NCBI GenBank assembly: GCA_014773175.1
Contig: VXCM01000940.1
Span: 62,001 to 126,000, forward strand
DNA length: 64,000 nucleotides
From: Lucifuga dentata
Lineage: Eukaryota; Chordata; Actinopteri; Ophidiiformes; Bythitidae
Reading direction: 5' to 3'
In this document: in pieces, positions 58,301 through 64,000 of the stretch
How the letters are laid out: each line of letters begins with the position of its first letter
Numbering within the stretch: position 1 is the first letter of the stretch
Position numbers and translations under genes: made by a program
Notes under the pieces: model-generated
The model's input: only the letters and a program-made list of their open reading frames with translations
Database searches by the model: none
Told to the model about the DNA's origin: nothing

Positions 58301-61300
58301 ATAAAAACAATCCCAGCCTCTGTAACCATACAGTTAGAGTTTAATTTGAATACACTGGCTAGGTTATAGATCATGTTCAAATTTATAAAGGACACGTAAG
58401 AGTGTGCCGCTAAAAGGAAAGCAGGCAAAAGCTGTTATCGATTACTGATTTTCTCTTGTTGAAGCTATAAAAAAAAGGAGGAAATGCAGTTTAAATGAAC
58501 CATATAAACTGGAGAAAGATTTTAAAGGACCATACCATCCATTTTGCATGTTTGAGCCTAATTACATATATTCAATTTTCATACACGTAATGTTGTTGAC
58601 AATCATTCCCAAAGCATACTACTAGAACGGTGAGTTAATGTTTTGTTTTGTTTTTTTCCTACCTTCCAGAACACCATTGGTTTCAGTTCATTCTGGTACG
58701 CTATTAAAATCAACTTGTTGATACTTGAAACATTCTTTGGGTAGGTAATCCATCATTGCGAACAAGACGTGTATTCAGGGTTTTTTTAGAAGTTATGTAA
58801 TTTTAGCGTTTAAGCGCAATAAAAAGCGTAGAGTGAACAAATGTCTCCACCAGGGAATATAGTCCCAAAAGAAGACTCGTGTTTATCGAAAAATTTAAAT
58901 GACTGTGACTTCATAAGGCTGTGTAACACCATTAGCAGGCAAAACATCGATTTTTAAGGTGGTAGTATTATTTTAATATTTGATTTTGAAAGATTAAGAG
59001 ATTTTGATAAATATCAGGAAAGCTGAAATAATGGTTTTATCCTTTGGGAAATGGTTGTCAGTAACATTATGTGTATGAAAATTGAATATATTAGGCTCAA
59101 ACATGCAAAATGGCTGGTATGGTCCTTTAAAACTGATGTGGACTGTGCCAAATGGTGCTACAATCCAGTATCTGAAAGATGTCCCTGTGATTTTAAGGAT
59201 TTGGAGTGGATTGCTTTCCTGAGGCTTTAGGTCCACCCAGTGGTCAAATCTGAAATTACATAGGAAAAGTGGCCAGAGTGGGAAATGTAAGACCATAGGT
59301 CTGCTGCTTAATGAATATTGTTAATAGAAGTTGTTTCAAAATATCTGACCATTAAAATCAGCCATAGATGTTAATCAATAATATTACATTTCTCTTATGA
59401 AACTATATATTGTCCAATAGCAGTTGGTAATCGGGTGGCTCAGTTATTAGTGTGGAGCATCCTCCTCATACAGCATCATCTCAAACATGTGAAACACAAA
59501 CAGCTCTGTGGCCTGCACGCACAAATCTGCTGCAGCTGCCTGTTAATACAGCCTGAACAAAGCAGTTTTCACTATCACAGTCTGCGAGCATCATCTCCAT
59601 AACACACACACGGATATTATGTGTCAGTCCAGCCAGCGATTGCTCTGCATTAGAGCAGGACATCATCATATTAGCCTGACACTTCCAGGCATAAATGCTA
59701 GAACCCAGAAAAGGAAAAGAAGCTCATTTTGCAAACCTTGTTAGAGGAGAAAACTTGTGAACAGGCAGTAGATGATTTGCTCTATGGAGCAACTGGGACC
59801 AGACTTTTTCCTCCCTCAGCAACTGTTGTCAAGATACTCATGAGCCACAAATTGCTCCAGAAAAGCTAGAGAAGAGCACAAAAAAGCCAGTGGTAGAATA
59901 CTGGTTTTACCAGGCAGCCCTCCAGTTCCAGCATGTGCGACTGCATCCAAGCAATCTGCTGATGAGAATGAACATACACGCTTAGCAAACTTTCCCTAGA
60001 TGGGGAAAAAAAAGTCAAATCAAACAAAACAAATCCAGACCTATGAGGAACCAACATGGCCACTCTAGCTTCAGCAATGAGACATGATGTGCGGTGCCAA
60101 GCTGCACATACTGACAGACACAGTGGAGATGAAGAGATATTGGTGAATGAATGTTGGATCCCAGTTGGATGATGAATAACATTAACAAAGCCTTGGCTGG
60201 CTGTAGGAGCGTACCTGCTTCTTCTGCAGTAGGGGCATGTGCGCGCCCTGCAGGGGGAGGGAGGAAGAGGGAGAATGAGGGAAAGTGGGGAGAGCAGAGG
60301 GCGTCCATAACGAGGGAATCGGGTGTGTGTTCCTTCTAGCTGTGCGTTTTCTGCCCTGCTCAACATGCCGACATTTTCTGTATCAATTGACTCAATTCCT
60401 TGAAGTTTTGCTCAGTGTGTGTTCAAAACAAAAAGAAGTGTTAAAACCAAAATACTACATTGCATTACTACATTTATTCTCACTTTCCAAATTTTTTTTT
60501 TTTTTTTTTTTTACAAAACCAACTTTTCATGACCTAACGAAACACTCACATATTAACTAATGTCAATAATAATGTAATGGTTTACCTGCTTTACTACTGA
60601 GGGGCAGCTGGGTACTTTCTTTTTAAAGTATTTTAGTTCCACGTGTCCACAATGTACACAAAGATTCCATTAAACACCATTTTGAGCATGGTTTACATTT
60701 AATATCTTGTTCTCCTATAGAATATGTGTTCAAATCTGAAGACCCCACAAGAAAACATTTCCATATACAGTAGATTCAGTGCTACTTTTAGACAAATGAT
60801 GCTTGTTACAAACGAAACATTCTATTGAGAATTTCTCAGGTCATTTGTACACATCATTTCTTATTATATTTACTTTATATATAAAGACCAAACAATCGCA
60901 ACCCTGATTTTAGCTTTCACGTGTCTACTTTGCTGTGTCAAATCAAAACACAGCATATTCACAGCAAAGTGTCCGATCCAACCGATTACAGGTGTTTCTC
61001 TGATTTAGGTTGCGATTGGCTAAGCGTAATTAACAAAATTAAAAAGACACTGGAAATTGGTGCAGGATTGCAAGCATACACTGATCAGACCGTGTATGAC
61101 TGGCTGGCTAACATTAGCATTCCAGGATTTGGAAATAAAAATCTCTTTCTAAAACACTTTCTTTACCTTGATCCTTGCACTCACTGCAGGACATGCAGCA
61201 TATCTATTACTCTGCCTTTTCTATGATTTCAGTATGCAGTTATGTAAAACTACTAATATTTCTAAAGGAGAGGGCAATAATTCATCTTCTTCAGCTAGAT

Positions 61301-61798
61301 TGGCATCGGTGAGTCTCATAGCTCAAAGCCAGATTCTGGGCAAGGTAAATGAAGCGAGATCTACTGCATTTGCGGCAGGAAGTAAGAGATGAACACATCT
61401 CATGTTCCTTTTCACTGAAATAAATGCTGAGCGAATTCTGGCATGACTGCACCTTAAAACCACTTTCTGCTTTGACGCGCTGCAAGTGTGAGCATTTCTC
61501 ACCCAACATCCAACCTGCAAGGAGAACGTGACTGCATTTGAAATAAGTTTATTTATAGGCCTGCAAAGTTGGCTATGAAAGTGAGCATCTCTTTTTGTCA
61601 TTTCAAAAAAGTTCAAATGCGAAAAAATGATTTTGGGATCACGGGTAGGTGAATGACCATGATTTTGATTTTGACCAAACATCCATAGTCATAATCGTGC
61701 AGCCCCAGTACACAGATGTGTGTTTGCTGTGTGAATAAATACGTTTACATGGTGTGAAGCTTTATGTTAAATGTCTGTAAAGCAAAGTAAGTCTATAG

Positions 61799-61836
<38 letters not shown>

Positions 61837-63396
61837 CCTCTGACCTGAAGCCACAGCATGGCAGGGTGAGGAGGCGGAGCAGGGCCAGCAGCACCCTGAG
61901 GGGCAGCAGTGTGAAGACGTACAGGAAGGCGTCCATGCACAGGAAGAAGCCAAAGATCATCAGCTGGAAAGTTACACAGCAACACAGAAATACACCTCCA
62001 TGTCAAACAAAGATCACAGACAGGAATGACATGTACGGCGACACCTCTAAGTCAAACAACTGCTTTCTCTGCGCATTTCTCCAGGTTGAACAAGGATAAC
62101 AGAGAATCATAGCCTGTTTTTCAGCAATGACCTCTTCACATCTGAGTTCTGTCATGAGGACAAGCCAAAAATAAACCATAAAAACAAACTAAGCCTTATT
62201 TATGCGTGTACATACTCACAGATTCCCACAAAAACTATTTAACTTTTTTTTTTTTTGGTCATTTTAGCTCGAATAATTTGACTAAAATGTCTTTTCTTGG
62301 GGTTTTTTCAGGTACCAACAATGTTGATAAGGCTGCTTGTCGTTGTAAAGCCACTGAGATTTCTTATGTTTGCACAAGTTTTTCTGTTGGCCCCAAATTG
62401 AGGAAAAAAAAAAAAAAAAANGAAAAAAAAAAAAAAAAATTACACGAAAACAGACAATTTTAATGCAGCACTGTAATTTTAGCAACTTTCAGCCTTTTGA
62501 ACAAGTCAAACCACTATAGCTCCAGATTGATTAGTAACCATGGCTACAGACTGATTAATAACCATTCAGTCAATAAAAGATGTCATTTTAACACAGCAAT
62601 CTAGTGGCCGATTAGAAGAACAACCACAATATATCAATGTTTGTCAAGTCAACATTCAAATTAAAACCTATTTTTATATATTGTAGTTCTGAAACAATTG
62701 ACTAGTGATTTGACAGAAAATAGAGAAAAAATTTAAGAATAAAATAACAAATTGTCCTATATAAATTACAGTTATTTCTATTACTGATTACACTTATCAT
62801 CAGTCTCATGATTTTTTTTAATAATGTAATTTTTTATTGTTTTTCCTGTTGAATAATGAGCATTGTCCCATGCGAAAATGTAACTAAGAAAGTAATGATT
62901 TAGTCTCTTAATGATACAAATACTCATGACAAGTTAACAGAATGAAAAAGAATACTTTAAAAAGTTAAAAATTTATTCCAGCTGCATCAAGTAATACATT
63001 TATAATGTACAAAGGCAAGTAACTCTTCATATTTTTGAGGCTTTAATCTTTGGTATATTGACTTGATAAATAACTAAAACAATCAATTATTTCAGCACTT
63101 GTAAAGTACATGCAGGGTATTGGGCTTAGGGCTGGCTTACTTTGAAACAGTTATGAGCTGATTTCTTCCTATTGACAACATGGCTAACACATACTTTTGT
63201 GTGGTAGTGAGAATGAGGGCACAGAACAGAAAGTGGGGCCGCTGAGTCTGGGACTCATACTGTACCTTTTCCAGTTCCTTGGGAATACGCATGCATGTAT
63301 AAACTTTCTCTCTGCGCTCAGTGTATTTTGCCTCATTGTGCTCCAGGAAGTAGCCTCTGGTGAGCTCTGCGCAAACGTAGCGTGCCAGCGACGGAT
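46043..63396 (-). CDS. tapt1: tapt1 (transmembrane anterior posterior transformation 1), exon 2 to stop; exon 1 outside window
   Basis: Spliced CDS on the minus strand: 63266-63396, 61845-61963, 56141-56303, 55791-55926, 54944-55041, 54569-54638, 53236-53316, 51805-51914, 51409-51468, 51211-51279, 50185-50261, 48446-48615 and 46043-46368 (1610 nt, about 535 residues). All junctions are GT/AG and all phases agree. The protein closely follows human TAPT1, including ELTRGYFLEHNEAKYTERRE, FSSFGQDILDALYWTATEPK, MVQATTLNVAFNSHNKSLLT and the extreme C-terminus DLLEIDRFTICGNRID. The family (Tapt1/DUF747; yeast relative Emp65) comprises multi-pass membrane proteins; vertebrate TAPT1 is tied to axial skeletal patterning and ciliary-base function. 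The C-terminal region before the conserved tail is Ser/Pro/acidic-rich and diverges from human. The tapt1a or tapt1b choice cannot be made here. Confidence 0.96.
46369..48445 (-). other. tapt1 intron 13
   Basis: The intron is 2077 bp. It includes a LINE-like 3' end at about 47600-47760. I see nothing else recognisable in it. Confidence 0.75.
47600..47760 (+). mobile_element. LINE-like 3' UTR fragment
   Basis: The segment GCCTGTAACTCTGCCTGGCT, then TTCCTGGTTAAATAAAAC and an A-rich tail resembles the 3' ends of other fish non-LTR elements. No coding part remains. Confidence 0.4.
48446..48615 (-). CDS. tapt1: tapt1 exon 13
   Basis: The exon completes a Gly codon, then encodes LVTLKVLNSIVLLGKSCVYV and KRAKMEDKLFERPP, the last conserved stretch before the tail. 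It continues into a divergent polar region ending CPNAS plus one base. The acceptor is CCCTGAGCAG and the donor TCAG|GTAAAA (phase 1). The open frame extends upstream through the intron, which inflates naive ORF calls. Confidence 0.93.
48616..50184 (-). other. tapt1 intron 12
   Basis: The intron is 1569 bp. It contains a forward-strand non-LTR retrotransposon 3' end with a reverse-transcriptase C-terminal remnant (48920-49325). Confidence 0.75.
48920..49325 (+). mobile_element. non-LTR retrotransposon 3' end with RT C-terminal remnant
   Basis: Positions 48958-49050 encode PPQLWNKFPEDLRFAPTVNS, then FKSRHKTFLF and a stop. This is the typical C-terminal end of fish LINE reverse-transcriptase ORFs (LWN-LP-LR-APTV-SFK pattern). 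About 270 bp of 3' UTR follow, ending CTATATAAATAAATTTGCC. It is severely 5'-truncated and inactive. The clade (L2/CR1-like is my guess) cannot be fixed from this much. Confidence 0.65.
50185..50261 (-). CDS. tapt1: tapt1 exon 12 (77 nt)
   Basis: The exon encodes LIRVVMSSVKVQGALSYTCV and FLFYL plus two bases of a Gly codon, part of a C-terminal membrane segment. The acceptor is TTTTAACAG and the donor TTGG|GTAAGA (phase 2). Confidence 0.94.
50262..51210 (-). other. tapt1 intron 11
   Basis: The intron is 949 bp, of which 408 bp are a TTAA-flanked inverted-repeat element (50702-51109). Confidence 0.75.
50702..51109. mobile_element. second TTAA-flanked inverted-repeat element, 408 bp
   Basis: The left end is TTAAAGAGGACATATTATAC and the right end GCATAATATGCCCCCTTTAA, an imperfect inverted pair with TTAA at both edges. 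It has no transposase-size open frame. Related fragments lie at about 19430-19575, 28359-28392, 35482-35885 and 26837-26993. Confidence 0.62.
51211..51279 (-). CDS. tapt1: tapt1 exon 11 (69 nt)
   Basis: The exon encodes ACTDYSDSVARRMGFIPLPL AVL (human AYTDYSDSVARRMGFIPLPL). The acceptor is ACCGTGTAG and the donor CTG|GTAAGA. Both sides are phase 0. Confidence 0.95.
51409..51468 (-). CDS. tapt1: tapt1 exon 10 (60 nt)
   Basis: The exon encodes VYSEYRASLAFDLVSSRQKN, identical to human as I recall it. The acceptor is CTTCCCCAG and the donor AAT|GTAAGC. Both sides are phase 0. Confidence 0.95.
51469..51804 (-). other. tapt1 intron 9
   Basis: The intron is 336 bp of AT-rich DNA. I see nothing recognisable in it. 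Confidence 0.75.
51805..51914 (-). CDS. tapt1: tapt1 exon 9
   Basis: The exon completes an Asp codon, then encodes HLWVLFPDVFMVITSEVAVD and IIKHAFITKFNDITAD, close to human. The acceptor is CCTTCCCCCCAG and the donor GAC|GTAAGG (phase 0). Confidence 0.95.
51915..53235 (-). other. tapt1 intron 8
   Basis: The intron is 1321 bp. I see no recognised element or coding signature in it. Confidence 0.75.
53236..53316 (-). CDS. tapt1: tapt1 exon 8 (81 nt)
   Basis: The exon completes an Asp codon, then encodes IKERFTSYILMLIVCLRNME and QFSWNP plus one base, close to human. The acceptor is ATCCTGACAG and the donor CCAG|GTAATC (phase 1). Confidence 0.95.
53317..54568 (-). other. tapt1 intron 7
   Basis: The intron is 1252 bp. 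I see no recognised element or coding signature in it. Confidence 0.75.
54569..54638 (-). CDS. tapt1: tapt1 exon 7 (70 nt)
   Basis: The exon encodes FVEIKGSVFKKFGKNNLFQM SNS plus one base; human differs at one residue (FEKNN). The acceptor is CATTCACAG and the donor AGTG|GTAAGA. Confidence 0.95.
54639..54943 (-). other. tapt1 intron 6
   Basis: The intron is 305 bp. I see nothing recognisable in it. Confidence 0.75.
54944..55041 (-). CDS. tapt1: tapt1 exon 6
   Basis: The exon completes a Phe codon and encodes LHAILIMVQATTLNVAFNSH, then NKSLLTIMMSNN, identical over this stretch to my recollection of human TAPT1. The acceptor is CTCTCTCAG and the donor AAT|GTCAGT (phase 0). Confidence 0.95.
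55042..55790 (-). other. tapt1 intron 5
   Basis: The intron is 749 bp, with two short A-runs and no recognised element. Confidence 0.75.
55791..55926 (-). CDS. tapt1: tapt1 exon 5
   Basis: The exon encodes VADRLFSSFGQDILDALYWT, ATEPKERKRDSIGVIPHFLM and AVFYV plus one base. The donor GTCT|GTATCC was preferred over the overlapping TAT|GTCTGT because it restores the frame to the next exon as V-F-LHAILIM, as in human. Confidence 0.94.
56141..56303 (-). CDS. tapt1: tapt1 exon 4
   Basis: The exon completes a Ser codon, then encodes GSRLLQPAQVCDMLKGLILL through HYVDYSMMYHLIRGQSVIKL to YIIYNMLE. It is nearly identical to human. The acceptor is TTTGCGGCCAG and the donor GAG|GTACCG (phase 0). Confidence 0.95.
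58522..59130 (+). mobile_element. TTAA-flanked foldback (MITE-like) element, copy I, complete
   Basis: The copy begins TTAAAGGACCATACCATCC and ends as its inverse (GGTATGGTCCTTTAA), with TTAA at both edges. The terminal inverted repeats run roughly 90 bp, through a TTTGCATGTTTGAGCC core to an AATCATTCCCAAAGCATA-like segment. At 609 bp it is one of the best-preserved copies. There is no open frame of transposase size, so it is non-autonomous. TTAA target sites suggest piggyBac- or Kolobok-type mobilisation; this is inferred from the site only. Confidence 0.75.
61801..61834 (+). repeat. (GT)17 microsatellite beside the tapt1 exon 3 donor
   Basis: It reads (AC)17 on the sense strand, beginning ten bases inside intron 3. 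Confidence 0.9.
61845..61963 (-). CDS. tapt1: tapt1 exon 3 (membrane helix)
   Basis: The exon encodes LMIFGFFLCMDAFLYVFTLL, then PLRVLLALLRLLTLPCCGF and two bases of the next codon. It is a hydrophobic hairpin matching human LMVFGIFLCLDAFLYVFTLL. The acceptor is ACTTTCCAG and the donor TTCAG|GTCAGA (phase 2). The intron runs into a (CA)n tract ten bases after the donor. Confidence 0.94.
61964..63265 (-). other. tapt1 intron 2
   Basis: The intron is 1302 bp, with an A-run interrupted by an N at 62421. I see no coding signature. Confidence 0.75.
63266..63396 (-). CDS. tapt1: tapt1 exon 2 (first in window)
   Basis: The exon starts with the last two bases of a split codon, then PSLARYVCAELTRGYFLEHN, and ends MRIPKELEK. 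It matches human LRFLSAELTRGYFLEHNEA through LRIPRELEK. The acceptor is TTGTTCCAG and the donor AAG|GTACAG (phase 0). The upstream exon, with the low-complexity N-terminus expected of the family, is not in the window. Confidence 0.94.
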
Positions 63397-64000
63397 CTGG
63401 AACAACATTAGAGCAACGGTGAAATCACAAAGCCATTGTCTGCAACAATTACTGCTGCAGCTATCAACACAATGAGAGTGCCAAGCTTTGAGGTGTCAAA
63501 CTATAAAGTGAAAGAGGAGGAACAGTTGTGAAAACTCAGGACATGGATTTTGTCCTGATATCCTGACACTCTTTATGTAAATGGTAAAGTGAAAAAGATA
63601 GAAATTTTTTTTTTTTTTTTAAATTTGACATGAACTTCAGCATGAGGTTTTTTCTCTGTTTCATTACTTTCTAAATTGAGTCCTTTTGGATTTTTAGACG
63701 GTTATTCAGACAAAACAAGCAATTTCATAGATGCTATCTTGAGTTCTGGGAACTTGTAATAGGCATTTCTCTCTCTTTTTTTTTTTTTTTTTTTTNTTTT
63801 TTTTTTTTTTTTTTTGACATTCTACAGACTAAACAATTAAAGACAAAATCAACAGATTCAATGATAATCATTAGTTTCAGCTGTAGCTCAAAATCAAACA
63901 TTTAATGGATTCTTGTATTACAACATTGATGGCTGGTGATCAAAAATCAAATTCTTCACGATAAAATAAAGCCAGTCTCTCTACAAATAAACTGGGCTAA
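63397..64000 (-). other. tapt1 intron 1, partial
   Basis: This is sequence upstream of exon 2. It contains T-runs, one with an N at 63796. The GC-rich first exon expected for tapt1 is not visible here. Confidence 0.7.

Larger units (their letters stand above)
56304..61844 (-). other. tapt1 intron 3 (5.5 kb)
   Basis: The intron holds a complete foldback element (58522-59130), A/T runs near 56540 and 60490, a possible hAT-like end near 61680-61710 and a GT array against the exon 3 donor (61801-61834). Open frames of 60-166 codons here show no protein signature. Confidence 0.75.

Noticed and set aside
59866..60366. Minus-strand open frame of 166 codons in tapt1 intron 3
   Set aside because: It has no recognisable domain and no agreement with the tapt1 exon series; it is consistent with a chance open frame.

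Overview
The window is nuclear DNA from a bony fish, most likely a teleost. It is AT-rich and has long introns, many CA/GA microsatellites, abundant DNA-transposon relics and LINE 3' ends. It holds parts of two vertebrate genes, both on the minus strand and recognised from protein similarity recalled from the human families plus splice signals. I could run no database search.

Layout in transcription order (right to left). (1) tapt1, 63396 to 46043: thirteen coding exons, from the second exon to the stop codon. Exon 1 and the promoter lie beyond 64000. (2) An intergenic stretch of about 5.7 kb (40322-46042) with the presumed tapt1 3' UTR, a LINE-like 3' end, a TTAA-flanked foldback element and a GC-rich prom1 promoter region. 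(3) prom1, 40321 to 499: the first nine coding exons, 381 codons plus one base. The rest of the gene runs off the left edge. Intron 1 (22 kb) and intron 3 (8.8 kb) make up most of the window. All exon phases join cleanly and no frameshift or internal stop was found.

Prom1 (prominin-1, CD133) is a cholesterol-binding pentaspan glycoprotein of plasma-membrane protrusions and photoreceptor discs. Tapt1 is a multi-pass membrane protein linked to axial skeletal patterning and the ciliary base. The same order and orientation occurs in human (PROM1 and TAPT1, both minus strand), so this is conserved synteny rather than an operon. Teleosts keep prom1a/prom1b and tapt1a/tapt1b; prom1 here looks prom1b-like, but that is from memory.

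The rest is repeat material. Most notable is a foldback (MITE-like) family of about 540-610 bp flanked by TTAA, with nine recognisable copies and one end fragment. There is also a second TTAA-flanked family, a solo LTR with a target-site duplication, a Helitron-like repeat in three copies with another inverted-repeat element nested in one of them, a small hAT-like element and 3' ends of non-LTR retrotransposons. Six single-N positions are flanked by perfect 61-67 bp duplications, which look like unmerged contig overlaps rather than biology. I found no CRISPR array, operon, tRNA or rRNA gene and no convincing new gene system.
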